From Scilla litardierei (taxonomy: Eukaryota; Streptophyta; Magnoliopsida; Asparagales; Asparagaceae), in NCBI GenBank assembly GCA_030789695.1, contig CM061139.1, positions 109,838,837 to 109,902,836 of the forward strand: a stretch of 64,000 bases of DNA, in the 5' to 3' direction. The translations under genes were made by a program, and so were the position numbers. This document shows positions 33,874 through 45,834 of the stretch, piece after piece; the stretch's first letter is position 1, and every line of letters begins with the position of its first letter. The notes under the pieces are model-generated. The model was not told where the DNA came from. It did not search any database and saw nothing but the letters and a program-made list of their open reading frames with translations.

Positions 33874-34740
33874 GTGTGTAAATCGGGAATCGTTGAAATA
33901 CTTCTCTCACGGGCTGATTTCTAGCAGTGCAAGGACTGAAGAAAAGCAATAGGACCAAGAAGCAGAATATTACTGGCATTTCTAAACTTGATGATGCTAA
34001 TGATACTGGTGGAAAAAACTCAAAAAATGCATCTTGATTCTGACAGAAGGAGATTCGGCTCAGGCTCTTGCAGTGAGTTCTTTTACTTTGAATATATCTT
34101 CACCTATTATTACTATTTCTTAATTTGATGGCATAATATACTCTCTTTGCCTTTGTATAGGTGGCAGGAGTCTCCGAACTATGTGGAGATTATTATGGTG
34201 TGTTCCCACAAACAGGAAAGTTATTGAATGTTCGTGGAGCAATATACCAGCTGATAATATAAAATGCCGAGATTCATAATTTAAAACAGATTCTACGTTT
34301 GCAACGACGGAAGGAGTATGATTCTGTTAAGGGTTTAAGCTATGGTCATCTCATGATAATGACCAATTAGGTTGGGCATAACATTAGTTATTTTTATTCT
34401 TTTTATCTTCATCTGGAAAGTTTGGCTGGTTTGTTTACAATAGCATGCTTGCTGATATAGGATCATGATGGTTCCCATATTAAGGGACTCCTGATCAATT
34501 TAATTCACTCATTTTGGCTGTCACTACTTAGAGTTTAGGGGTTTATAGTGGAATTCATCACACCAATTGGCAAGGTATGCGGTTAATTGACTTCTGGGTT
34601 ATAGTCTAATTGCAGATTTTCAAACAAATCAATTTAATATTGAAGTTATGCAAGCAAGTCATAGGTACCATTCTACACCATGCATAGGGATGAAACATGG
34701 AAGGAAACTTTAAATGGAAATGCCAGATTCTTTTTGCATG
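33874..34740 (+). pseudogene. Captured DNA topoisomerase II fragment (TOPRIM region)
   Basis: Exon 1 (33874-34072) reads CKSGIVEILLSRADF, then, after a shift, ITGISKLDDAN and ILTEGDSAQALA, the TOPRIM glutamate motif. A GT...AG intron (34073-34160) follows. Exon 2 (34161 to about 34368) reads VAGVSELCGDYYGVFP and SYGHLMIMT. After another intron, exon 3 (34461-34574) reads DHDGSHIKGLLIN, the metal-binding DxD motif region, then VEFITPIGK. A less certain continuation (34616-34740) contains FYTMHRDETWKETL. The parent enzyme passes DNA duplexes through double-strand breaks. Stops and shifts make this copy non-coding, but exon-intron order is preserved. Confidence 0.88.
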
Positions 34741-35700
34741 AAGAACGTCTGCAACAGGTTCTGGTCAATCATTTATGATCTGGTTTACAATTGCACATGT
34801 TATTCTACAAACTCTGTAAGTCTTCAAGTATGCTTGCTTTTTTGGTTTCTACCGCTAATATCAATTTGATAATACCAAGTGTTAAACTAATGTATGTGAG
34901 GTGTGATATGCTGCTGGGGAACACGAAGGGAGTTGTTGGCCAGGTGCCTTTGCTTGGTGGAACTTCTGATCGTGCTATCACTACCTAAGGCTGGATATGA
35001 GCTAGATTTGAAATTAGTTGGTGCAATATTTGTAATGTTAATTGTGTATAGATGCAACTTTGTAGTGACTGTGAATGATGTAACATGTATTTAAATCAAT
35101 TAGAAGATGAACATTTCACAGATTTTGCTAGCTTTATATGAACATCTCTGCTCTTTTGTTTTGTTTTGTTTTGTCTTTGTTGTATGTTTTTTTGCTTTTC
35201 CCCTTTATGTTTTTAGATATATTCCAAGTTTGCATGGTGTGTATGGACTTCTACTTGAAGAGGCCCTGGTTCAATTATTATCATTTCGTTATATTGACAT
35301 TTTTTCTAGCATTCTTTTGTGACGTAATGAGGGATTTTGTGATGTAATAATGCCAACATAAGCATTGAGATTATCACATGAAGCTTCTCTTAAGAACCTG
35401 TTCCAATAATTTTTACATTTGTCTGAAAACCTGGCATAAAATGCTAACACAAGTGAATTGATCCAATCCAAGACAGAATTAGCCAGAGTGCCCATATCAT
35501 GCTGGTTGAGGGATCCATCATGAACATTACATTGATAGGAAAATATTTTGATACATAAACTTGCAGGGTGAACACTAACAAAATTTTTGAGCAACCACAA
35601 ATAAAAAAACATTGACCTAAATTCTCTAGAGAAACTAAATTTTAGGAGGAACTGAATCCGAATCACATTAAATTATGGGGAAGAGCTAACAAATTTTGGA
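34741..35700. other. Helitron interior, unassigned
   Basis: AT-rich, with only short ORFs on both strands and no recognised motifs. Intron-like pyrimidine-rich stretches (for example TTTTGTTTTGTTTTG near 35157) are present. No gene supported. Confidence 0.4.
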
Positions 35701-37560
35701 TGAACTAAATAACAATTATTGCACTTTAATTTTTATTGTCTTTTATAATTAGGGGATCTAAGGTTTTGAGTGGAGAATATTTTAAAAGAACGAGGGAACT
35801 CAATTTTGGATGGACTAAATTTTTAGGTGAACTAAATAACAATACTTGCACTTAAATTATTGATCGTTGAAATTAAGGGATCCAAGAGTTTGAGGGAGCC
35901 AATATTTTAAATGAACCGTGTCCTTAGGGCATAGTTTGAATCTTGATAGAACTAAATTTTGTGTGTGTAACTAAAATTTTTGGGTGAACTAAATTCTCTG
36001 ATGAGAACTAAATTTTTGAGAAGACCTAAAATTTTTGTTGGAACTAAATTAATAACAAATATTGCACTTTACTTATTGTTGTTCGTTTAAAATTAGGCGA
36101 TCTAAAATTTTGAGGGAGAATATTTTAAATGAACAGTGTCCTTAGGGTACATGTTAATGGGCTAAAAATTTTGAGAACTACATTCTCTCGGGGAAAGTAA
36201 ATTTTCAGGGAACTAAAATTTTTGATGGAACTAAATAACAATTATTTTGTTCTTATTTTAGGGAGATATAATATTTGGGGGGGATATCATAAATGAACCG
36301 TGCCTAATTTTATTTCATGCCTAATTTAATTTTACTTACTATTTTTATCTTAGCCAGTCCTTAACTTAAATTTTATCTATATAATATATTAGATTGGTAC
36401 AAATCCTACAGAGGTGGTAGAACTTCCTTCTCACATATTCAGGTGCAAGGATTTAAACGAGTTATTACTTCGAATTTATCTGCAGCTTGATATTGAGGGT
36501 GCAGTGACTCCGACATACCTGACTTAACGAATAATTCTGTTTGCACGGAATGATGATGTTGCTTGGGGGAACGTGGTGACATGGCTAATGCACATAATTT
36601 GATCAATGCTGCTAACTTTCGCACTCCTAAGTTTTGGTGACATGGCTAATTTTTACGTCCATCTCTATTTTTATGTTTGTTCATGTATCTTAATACTGTA
36701 ACATGTGTTTTAGCTCCCATCTTTATAGAATAGATCTAAAAATGTGGGGAAAATGCAACTAACTTTACAAAAAAATTTATAAACGAAATACATATTGGGG
36801 GACAAACATTTTTGTCAGTAATTAAAAATTTTGTGAGAAATTAAACAATGTGAGAACTAAAATCTCTTGAGGTGACCTAAATTTTGGGGAACTAAGAATT
36901 TGATTGGCGAACTAAGATTTTGATGGGGGATTTCTAAAATGAATCATATACACAATTTCAGGGGAACTAAGATTTTGAGGGGGGTGATATCTACAATGAA
37001 TCGTGCCCACATTTTCGGGGGAACTAAGATTTTGAAGGGGAATTACATTTTGGGGAGGAGATAAACTTTTCGGGTAATTAAAACATAAAATATTGGTGGA
37101 AATAAATTTTTGGGGAAACTAAAATCTAAAATTTTAAGGGAAACTAAATCTGGAGGTAATCAAATTTTTGGATGGAACTTTTGAGGGAACTAAATCTGGT
37201 GGGAATTAATATTTGGGGTAAACTAAATTTTTTGAGGGGAACTAAAATCTCTTTGGAAACTAAATTTTGGAAGAAACTAATATTTTTGGAAAGTGAAAAT
37301 TTTGCTGGAAAAACTCTAAAATTTTGAAGTGGAACTAAATTTGGAGTGCACTAAATTTTGGGAGAAACTAAGATTTTTGGGGAACAAAATTTCTTGGGAT
37401 GTGCTAAATTTTCGGGGGAACTAAGATTTTGAGGGGGGATTTCTAAAATGAATCATGTCCACATTTTCAGGAGAACTAAGATTTTGAGGGCGGAATATCT
37501 AAAATGAATCGTGCCTACATTTTCGGGAGAACTAAGATTTTGAGGGGGAAATATCTAAAT
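35700..37560 (+). repeat. Degenerate GAACTAARATTTTGRGGGG repeats near Helitron 3' end
   Basis: Dozens of imperfect copies of a roughly 15-25 bp unit built from GAACTAA, AATTTTTG and GAGGGG, interspersed with AAATGAATCGTGCC, fill the 1.9 kb before the 3' hairpin. They are interrupted only by the helicase remnant region (about 36300-36700). They carry no ORF. The GTGCC part echoes the terminal hairpin arm, as if terminal sequence had been repeatedly duplicated. Confidence 0.75.
36417..36570 (+). pseudogene. Remnant of Helitron PIF1-like helicase
   Basis: One frame reads VELPSHI, then (after a gap) YLQLDIEGAVTPTYLT, a stop, and RIILFARNDDVA. This matches the segment of plant Helitron RepHel helicases with IYPxL...TPTYLxERxIL.xxNDxV. 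Only about 50 codons remain, lying 1 kb from the 3' terminus where the helicase C-terminal half would be expected. No Rep (HUH) motif was found. It shows that the element descends from an autonomous Helitron. Confidence 0.75.
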
Positions 37561-37564
37561 TGAA

Positions 37565-37593
37565 CCGTGCCCGCGGGCACGGGGTATGACTAG
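37565..37593 (+). terminator. Helitron 3' hairpin and CTAG terminus
   Basis: The perfect palindrome CCGTGCCCGCGGGCACGG (37565-37582) is followed by GGTATGA and CTAG, then the host T. This is the replication-termination structure of Helitrons rather than a transcription terminator. Confidence 0.9.
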
Positions 37594-39293
37594 TATATAT
37601 ATATATACTCGGAGTTATTCGTGATAGTATGAAGTTGTTGTGTGTTGGTAGTTATAGATTTTTGTGTGGGTAGCTATACTATACTAGGGATGCCTGTGTA
37701 TATAAGAGTTAGCGTTGGAATATCTAATGGAGCGTATGTAGCTAGAGATACTTGTGATGGTTGAAATAAATGATTGGTAAAGCTATGTGTATGATAGGTG
37801 TGATAATAATAGGTGTACGTATAGTTAAGTGAGTAGGCCTATTGAGTGACCCATATATTAGTACGTGTGAGTATGTGCTCGTAGGTAGATTTGTATTGTG
37901 CTTAGACGTAAGTAGTTATGTTTTGTTGCCTGAGTATATAGGTGATATGCATATGATAGTAGAATTATAATTTTGATTGGTATTGCTTGCTTTTGCGGGA
38001 TGTTGCATGCGTGCATACCGTGAGGTATACACGACTATTGCACATCTTAATTATGTATGTATAGATGTGTTAATATACAAATTATAGGTAGTAGGCTATG
38101 GGTGAATATATATGTTACATGTGTGTGACTATACGATGAATGCGTATGAATTAGGGAGTATATTATAATTATACGTGTGCTGATGTCTGTATTATTATTA
38201 TGGTATATAGAGGGATTGAACTATGTGAGTATTACCTGACTAAATATTAAGTGTGATTGATTTATGGTATGTATATGGTTGTATTGGTAGACATATATAT
38301 ATATTGGAGTGGTATTGGTATAGGTATAAATGCAGTGTTACGAATGTAGAATATTTTGATATGTGTATTGAGTCTCACTCATGCTTGAGTGGGTATACTC
38401 TAAGTATATTGAATGTATGTTTGTAGTTTGAATATAGAAATGTTTGATGTATGTATAGTGATAGAAGTGTTTGTGCCTGGTTATGCTACGCACATGATTG
38501 TGGGTCGCTACACCAGTATATAGTTATAGGTGTTGGTCTTGTGGTATAGTTATTTACAAGGACTTGCTTGTGTGCTAGCTAAAATAGGTGCATAGATGTG
38601 CTAAGTATATAGTGGTGTGACTGGTATGTATAGGGATGAAATGTTAGCGTGTATGGGTGTGCACCATGCACGGGTAAGTATGTGCTTAGTTATAGGTATT
38701 GATGACTATGGTATATGTGGCGTGTCGTAAATACAGTTATAGGACCGTATGTGATGTGAATATATGGAGAACTATTTGCATGCATTTGAATGACTATATA
38801 TTGTGAAACTATAGTAGTGGTGAATATATATATATAGTAAAACTTGATTAATAATGGTATGGTGTGGCTACTTATGTTGATGTGTTTGGCATTGGATGTG
38901 CACTATGAAATATTAGAGGGTAGTATACCCTCGATGTTTGTGCATAGGTAGCTATCTATACGTAGAGCAATGATTGTATTTGCTAAGTGAAAGACTATCC
39001 TTATGTGAGAATCTGAACTATTGTTTTGTACTAGGTAAGTAGTAGTTATATAAGGGATGTATGCTTATATATATGATTGAAATACATGTATGAAGTTGAC
39101 TGACTATACTAGGTATAAGTGTGACGTACGTGAATGTATATATATACGTGTTGGTAGTGATAACGTTTGACTACCTAGTGCATATATAAGCACTTGTAAT
39201 AACTATACCTGGTTTGAATTATAATATGACTTGATTGGGGTAGTTACTAGAGCGACTAGCTATATTAGAAAGTCCGAGGACGGACTTTATTCT
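37594..39293. other. Element A internal region, right part (non-coding)
   Basis: About 1.7 kb rich in TATATA, GTGTATG and TAGGTATA words, with no ORF of note and no retrotransposon protein similarity. It ends in the CCGAGGACGG motif that precedes the polypurine tract, which element B shares. Confidence 0.7.
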
Positions 39294-39306
39294 AAGGTGG
39301 GGAGGA
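39294..39306 (+). other. Element A polypurine tract
   Basis: AAGGTGGGGAGGA immediately precedes the 3' LTR start TGTAACGACC. It is nearly the same as the tract of element B (AAGGTGGGTAGAA) and similar to Tekay/Del chromovirus tracts. Confidence 0.85.
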
Positions 39307-42191
39307 TGTAACGACCACTTTTCGTTGTACGTTGTTCGTGCACGTGCTTTTGGCCGTGCACGTGTTTATTTTAGACTCTGGTTGTTTGTGAACACTTTAG
39401 TGTGATATGCCGTTGTGAACGTCTCTGAGAGTATTAAATAGTGGCACTAATTTGGAACGACTTTTCTCGAGTCGTTTTCCCACAATTTAATCTTATTCGA
39501 TGAGACGTTGCGATTCTCACTTTTGACGGGAGACGTGTCTATTTTTAGTTTCATCGTCCGACGTCGAAATTGAGATCCGTCTTCTTAGTTAGTTCACTTT
39601 CGTCATCACGATCACCCCGATATTTATTTTATAATTTTTGGAGTTTATTTGACCACTTTTATATTTTTAACAAGATTTATAATATTTTTAATAATTAATT
39701 TTTAAATTATTTTCGGCCAAATAAAATTTATTTGAGTTTTAAACGTATTAAAGAATTTTTGAGCCAATTTCCAGCTCATTTGGATCGCAGCAAATCCTTG
39801 TGTGAGTTGGAGAGGGCGAGATACGAATTTTAAATTATTTTAAACTCCTAATCTCATTAGGATTAGCCCTAGACCTAGTCAACCCCTCTACACTATATAA
39901 ACAACCTTTAGGAAGACCTATTTTCGCAAGAAAATAACCCTAGCCGCTTCCAAAACCCAAATTTGACGTTGCGACGAATCGTCGCAACGTTGCGACGAAC
40001 AGCTGCCGCACGACCGAGAAAACCAAGGCCGTCCCCCCGCTCCGACCGCTGGCCGCCCCCGCACCCAGCTTGGCCCGCACCGCTCCGCTCCGTTCTTCCG
40101 CACCGACCGAGAGGAGCTCTCGGTCTGACCGAGAGCTCAAGCCCGCACCCCGCTCCGCACAGCCGCATCCCCGCTCCGCACCAAAGCCGCTCCGTTCGCC
40201 CGCATCGCTCCGTGCCCGACCGAAGCAACCGCCCGCTCCCCTCTTCATTGCAACGTTGCAACGTTGCAACGCTCGCTGCGGCACCCGACCGGTGCTGTCC
40301 CCCGCACCGACCGACAGATCTCTCCGCACCAAGGCCCGCACCGACCGCTACGCTGTGCAAGCCTCGTCCCCCGCGTCTGACCGAGCCAAGTCCCCGCATT
40401 GGCTGTGTACGACCGAGAGCCAAACGTCGCAACCCCGCACCCGTCGCACCACTTGCCACCGTGGGCCCCCCAAGTTCTCCAGAGGTATTGTGGGTCCCCC
40501 AAAGGTCCCTAGGACTACTGTGGGCCCCACTTAGGTGCTTTCTCTCCGACGATTTGCCGCGTACGACGTTGCGACACGTCGTAGCCCGTCGTCGCACGTG
40601 CTAGCTTTGGAATCTGGACTCGTCGCTCCGGTGGATGCTCTGAACTTTCCAGCGAGGAAACTATATTGGAATCAGGACTTGGAGCCCGTTCTCTTATTCC
40701 AACCCCCGGCGTCACTACCCGACGCCGGTGTAGCTTTCGCGTCGTGTTGAGGTAACGCTTTGCACCCTTAAGACCCCCAACCTATTGCATGCTAATCAAG
40801 ACTAAAATCAGTATTTTTAAAGTATTTTTAAATGTTTTAAATTCACTAATGAAGATTAATAATATGGACTTTAGGCCGGTGGACTTGTGCACGTAGGGTT
40901 ATTGTGATTTTGGACTCTCTTGGACGGTGTTTCACAGACGTCGTACTTGCAGGCAAGTGAAACTTGCCAACTCTTGTGTAGGGCCATGTTTTTAGGCCAC
41001 TTCCTTGTTCCTAGCGTAAAAGAGACTAGTCAGTGAAATGATAGCTGGCTAGACGCCTACTTGATCTAGTTTGACAACGAAACTAGATCCGTCACCTAAT
41101 TGATCTAGCTTGACAACGAAGCTAGATCCAACCCTTTAAACTTGTTGTTCATGCATACTAAACTGTCACGTTTACTTTCCTTATCTGTACGCACTTTAAC
41201 TGCCATGCATTGCATCTTACATGTCATCCAAATTGATTGTTACATCGTAGCACACGCTACAAAATACTTGTACAATCCGTGTTTCCGTGTTTCCGGCTAG
41301 GTGCATCCCTACGACATACTTGTTAAAAACACTTCCTGGCTCGTGATCCAGAAGCGAGCATTCCCGTTCGGGGGTAAGGCCCTGGCTCGATACACGTGGA
41401 GGGGTAGGGTTGAGCGACCAATCAGCTTAGGAGTTGGCCCGATCAGCCACTCTAGCTGTAAGGCGTGAACTCTGTGCACGAGGTGCTTACTTTCCTTGTC
41501 TTGTACTTGTCTTGTGAATGATTCATGTAATACTTGTCATCCATGCCATGTTTAAATGCCATGCTCGTACTTTACTTTACTTTACTTTACCTGTTGCACT
41601 CATACTTTAACTACCATGTCATCGCATTCATGCTAGAACTGCTAGGTTGCTTTACTTTTGCCTACTTTCAGTTTCCTTGCACAAGTCTCTTGTAGACTTG
41701 CTGACATGTGCCCCTTGCTCTTTTGGGTGTCACATGTTAGACCCTGAACCAGAGACCGTTGCTGAGTACGTGGCGTTTTGTTGACGCTGAGTCTGAGTCC
41801 ATGATTGCCCAGGAGGAGTTTTATGGACACCGGAGACCATTTCTTGGTGACTTGGCTGAGCTTTCTTTTGTTTTAGGTTTTGTTGTTAGTTGTCGGTGCG
41901 TGGTAGTTTTTTTTCTGTACGTTGTACTTTTGTTGGCCATGTTTGGGCCTTTAGACTCTTTTTCTTTTTAGCCTGGTGGCTTTTTCCTGTGATGTTGAAA
42001 TTCATTTTATGGATATTCTGAGATATCTCTTTTGTCTCATTTCATTATTATTATCTTTGTTTCGTTCGCGTTGCAAGGACCTGCAGTTTAAAAGTTGATT
42101 GACGCTTATCGGACTTGCAGCTTTGCAGCGTCAAGTCTGAGCGGACCTTCTCACGCTTCGCCTCCATATTTTTGGGAAGCGAGGCGTGACA
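39307..42191 (+). repeat. Element A 3' LTR
   Basis: 2,885 bp, about 99% like the 5' LTR by eye. The 22-bp length difference is one insertion in the GC-rich leader (near 40112-40133) that creates the fold-back ACCGAGAG-GAG-CTCTCGGT. It ends GAGGCGTGACA, followed by the duplication GTGGG. Confidence 0.93.
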
Positions 42192-43993
42192 GTGGGTTTC
42201 TTGCCAAAAGGAAGAATTGGTGAAGTGGTGACTTTCTTGGTAGGTTTGCTACCTATAGTGTCTTTGACACCACTTGTGGATGCACCGGAGGATGGCCTCA
42301 CAAAGTCTATAGTGACACCACTATAGGAGGTGCGATCATTGGATGCATTTGCATTTACAAAACCAAGACCAACACGATGTGTGGCTGGAAATTGGTTTGC
42401 TAGCAAATCGTCCAATTGTCCTTTTTCCTTATTGAATCTCACAATATGGGGGGATATGAGCTCATATTTCTCCTTAAGAGAAGAAATATTGGTATCCAAT
42501 GTGGACACCCGTGCTTTGAGCTCGTGCACTTGGGTTTTAAGAGAATCATTCTCTAAACCCAATTGTGTGTGTCATATAACTAGATCACTATTATCCTTAG
42601 GATGTGTTTGATCTAATTGAGATTTGAGGTTGTTCACCTCATCTCTCAAAGTGACTTTTTGAGAAGCTAAATTTGCTTTCTCAAGAGTTAAAGTATCAAC
42701 ATTGGTGTCATTGTTGATAATGCATGGAATGGATGGATTGCTAATATTCAATTTCTTTAAGCTAGTATATCCCAGCATTAGAGATTGATACTTAGCAAAT
42801 AATTCTTCATTAGCAATGTGTAATTCATCCATTGTTACCTCGGTTTCATCCATGTCGGAATCACTCTCATCGGAGAGTGGATCTTCTCGGGCCATGCAGC
42901 ACATGTGGGCACTTTCACCCTTCTCATCATCGAAGTCACTTGATGAGTCTCCACTTGAGTCATCGAATGTACCGATGAGTCCTTTCTTCTTGTCTCTCTT
43001 GTTCTTGTCGGACTTGTGGTACTTCGGATCCTTCCACTTCTCTTTGTTTCTTAGCATTGGGCAATCCTTCTTGATGTGCCCTGGGTTATTACACTTAAAG
43101 CAAAGAGAGGAAGTATTATTAGTAGACTCAAATCTTTTGTTAGAGGGAAATTTACCTTTGTGGAAGAAGCGTTGGAACTTCTTCGCCATTTGGGCCATTT
43201 CACCCAAATCCATCTCATCTTCTGAATCTTCACTATCGGAGGATGAGGAATTGGCGGTGAATGCCAAAGCTTTCTTCTTGGCCTCCGAAGGATTCATCAT
43301 AGCTCGAATCTTTAATCGATTCTCCCGTCTTACTTCATAAGACATGGGAGTCCCGATAAGATTCACAACTGTGTAGGTCTTCAAGTCGTTGACCTCCTCA
43401 ATGGCGATAGCTCTTCTTTCCCATTTGGAGGTCATTCCCATTATGATCTTCCTTACCTTTTCTGGTTCGGTGTAAGTTTGGCCAAGAGATTCCAATTCAT
43501 TGGTGATGTCGGTAAAACGTCCCTACATCGATGCTATGTTTTCATTTTCCTGCATATGAAACATATCGAAGTTTTACCCGACAACATAGAGTTTGGAGAG
43601 TTTTACCTTGTTCGCTCCCTCATGGGTAACGACAAGATGGTTCCAAATTTGATATGCACTCTTACATGTGCATATCTTGTTGAACTCATTCGGGTCCAAC
43701 GCACAATGAAGAGCGTTCATTGCTTTTGCGTTGTTGACTTCGGCGTATTTTTCGGAAGTCGTCCATTTTTCGAAATCCTCTTCGGTGCGCTCGACGTATT
43801 CCTTGTGGAGGGTTCTCCAAAGTGAAGCACTCCTTAAGAACGTCTCCATCCGACATTTCCAATAGCCAAAGTTTGTGCCATTGAAATGTGGAGGATGCAC
43901 CGTTGATTGACCTTCGAAAAGTGTGGACGCTCCATCACGATCGTTATTGTTGTATGAAGGCGGTGGAGGAACATTGTTGTTGTTGGATGCCAT
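42192..43993 (-). pseudogene. Sirevirus gag, N-terminal and zinc-knuckle part
   Basis: The likely start is the ATG at 43993 (MASNNNNVPPPPSYNN), only a few bases from the primer-binding site. The N-terminal part has PPHFNGTNFGYWKCRMETFL, typical of copia gag. Stops at 43573 and near 43510 interrupt the same frame, which then reads the second gag domain (KIIMGMTSKWERRAIAIEE). A CCHC zinc knuckle follows, CFKCNNPGHIKKDC (near 43100), then an acidic serine-rich stretch and a coiled-coil-like region (LENDSLKTQVHELKARV). Gag would build the particle, with the knuckle binding RNA. Element A cuts it at 42192. The frame resumes at 19548. Confidence 0.9.
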
Positions 43994-44001
43994 AGCTATT
44001 A

Positions 44002-44019
44002 CCTTGCGCTTTGATACCA
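44002..44019 (-). other. Sirevirus primer-binding site (initiator tRNA-Met)
   Basis: On the minus strand TGGTATCAAAGCGCAAGG lies two bases after the 5' LTR end (CCTTACA). TGGTATCA(A/G)AGC is the usual copia primer site for initiator tRNA-Met. It sets the element's orientation. Confidence 0.9.
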
Positions 44020-44021
44020 AT

Positions 44022-45829
44022 TGTAAGGACCCTGGCTATGAGAAAAATACTAGAAGGGGGGTTGAATAGTGTTTATGCAATTTAAAAAGATAGTTACACC
44101 AATTTATATGCTAACCAACAAAATAGTGCGGAATTAAAATTAAACCCAAAGTGAAACAAATGCAGACGCAAGAATGTTTCAAGGGTTCGGATTACCCAAG
44201 TCACTTCCCGACTTGTTCTCGGTAATCCTACGTTCTTTCCACCTGGTTAATAACCGGATACTCAAGTTAGAACTCTAACTTGAGGTTTCCTTAAAAACCC
44301 ACTTGTAGCAACCCTACAAGTGAAATCGAAATACAACCGATTACTATTGACTCCCACAACTTGGGAGCAAGCAAACCACTCTCACAACCTGAGAGCAAAT
44401 GCAATTAGCAAAAGTTATGAAATATGAAAGCAACACTTACAATCACCTATGTCTATAAGTAGAACTTGAAGGAGAAGTGTGTTGTGTATTGAAGAAATCT
44501 CTTGGAAGAGAGGAAAGCCCTTTCTCTTGACTGCACCAAATGCCTAGAAGATGTCTCTTTGGTTCTAGGTTGGAGAGCAAGAGATGAAGATTGGAATTCT
44601 TAGGGCTTTAGGGTTTTTGAGAGCTTTGATCTTGAGAGATTTAGCAAAATGAAACTTGGAAGAATTAGTCACCTCTCAATGGAACAGTAGATGCTCTTTA
44701 TAAAGGTTTCTCAAAACCCTACAACCGAATTCAGCAAAACCGCTTTGAAATCTGTGAGAAAACTCTAATGGATAGAATCTGAGCCCACGACAGTCGACTT
44801 TTGAGAAATCCACAGTCGACTGTTGCACAGTCAGATAGGGTAGGTGAGAATTCATAACGATAACTTATCACATGGATAGTCGATTGATGAAGCATAGACA
44901 GTCGACTGTTAAACCAACAGGCGACTGTAAATCCTACTACATGCGACTGGCTGTAAGTTGGGTAAGTTGAAGAAGTCTGGAAAAACATCTGGGAGACAGG
45001 ACAGACGACTGACGAGGAGATAATAGTCGACTGTTAATCAGAACAGGCGACTGTAAATCCTTCTACAGACGACTGTCAAAACCCTGAGATTTTCTAGAGA
45101 GCTGAGTCAACAAATTGGCTCACAGACAGACGACTGTTGCAGCATTGACAGTCGACTGGTCCATTGGAGAGTCGACTGTAAATTCAACATTAGTCGACTG
45201 GCCATTAAAGACAGATCAAAAGATTTTGGGCAAAAGGCAGACAGGCGACTGATTTACAAAACATAGTCGACTGTCACTTGGACAGGCGCCTGTGAATCAT
45301 TCATGAGTCGCCTGTGGGAATTAAAACAGAGAAGCCCAAAATTAGACTGTAAAAGTTTGTGCATAACAGGCGACTGTAGAACAAAACACAGTCGACTGTT
45401 TTTGAGACAGGCGACTGTAAAACATTCACCAGTCGACTGTTATAAATAATACATGCACAATCAGTATAGAAATGAATTGGAGTCTAAAGACGATTGATCA
45501 ATGATGTTCTAAGACTGAAATGAAGATGAGTGTGTGCTCCAACAAAGTTCTACTTCTAAGCTACATACTAGAAGAGATATAAGAAATTTACATTGACGAA
45601 TAATCTCTTCTATCCAACGCATAGCTTGAAGTCTTCATGGAGCTTCAATCATCATCTACGATCATCCAATCCATTTCATTTGCTTTCTATGATCTTTGAG
45701 TGTCATCCATTACAAGTAGATCTTCAAATTAGCTTAGGCAGTGGATTAACTGCAAAATGGGGGATTAGTCACAAGTATTTATGTTTGCTCATCATTAACA
45801 CCAAGTAGGGAGACGTCCAATACTCAACA
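44022..45829 (-). repeat. Sirevirus 5' LTR
   Basis: 1,808 bp. It carries the same palindrome array (about 44790-45440) and TATA region as the 3' LTR, with scattered substitutions and small indels. The first bases in element sense are TGTTGAGTATTGG at 45829, and the last are CCTTACA at 44022. Confidence 0.93.
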
Positions 45830-45834
45830 ATTTG

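Larger units (their letters stand above)
24266..37593 (+). mobile_element. Helitron with captured gene fragments
   Basis: The 5' end is TCTATATTATAAAA after an A (24265). The 3' end is a perfect 18-bp palindrome (37565-37582), then 7 bases, then CTAG before a T (37594). This is the plant Helitron signature: 5' TC, 3' hairpin plus CTRR, insertion between A and T, no duplication. The 13.3 kb interior has a decayed helicase fragment (36417-36570) and exon-like fragments of at least four host genes, plus a nested hAT. It cannot encode its own Rep/helicase and would need a trans-acting partner. Confidence 0.88.
19549..42191 (+). mobile_element. Element A: non-coding LTR retrotransposon (LARD-type)
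   Basis: Long direct LTRs (19549-22411 and 39307-42191) begin TGTAACGACC and end GTGACA, and are flanked by the exact duplication GTGGG (19544-19548 and 42192-42196). The plus orientation is set by a primer site after the left LTR and a polypurine tract before the right LTR. Once the Helitron (24266-37593) is removed, about 3.6 kb of internal sequence remains, with no gag or pol. Long LTRs with a non-coding interior fit LARD-type elements mobilised in trans. The 3' junction CCGAGGACGG...AAGGTGGGGAGGA resembles Tekay/Del chromoviruses. Confidence 0.93.
6311..45829 (-). mobile_element. Sirevirus-type Ty1-copia retrotransposon, interrupted
   Basis: The element lies on the minus strand with LTRs at 44022-45829 (5') and 6311-8120 (3'). 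The target-site duplication ATTTG is exact (6306-6310 and 45830-45834). From right to left it has an initiator-tRNA-Met primer site, gag with a CCHC knuckle, protease, integrase, RT, RNase H, then an env-like ORF and several polypurine tracts. The order IN-RT-RH is copia-type. The large gag, env-like ORF, palindrome-rich LTRs and repeated polypurine tracts fit Sireviruses. It has received a solo LTR and element A. Its own sequence amounts to about 12.3 kb. Confidence 0.92.
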
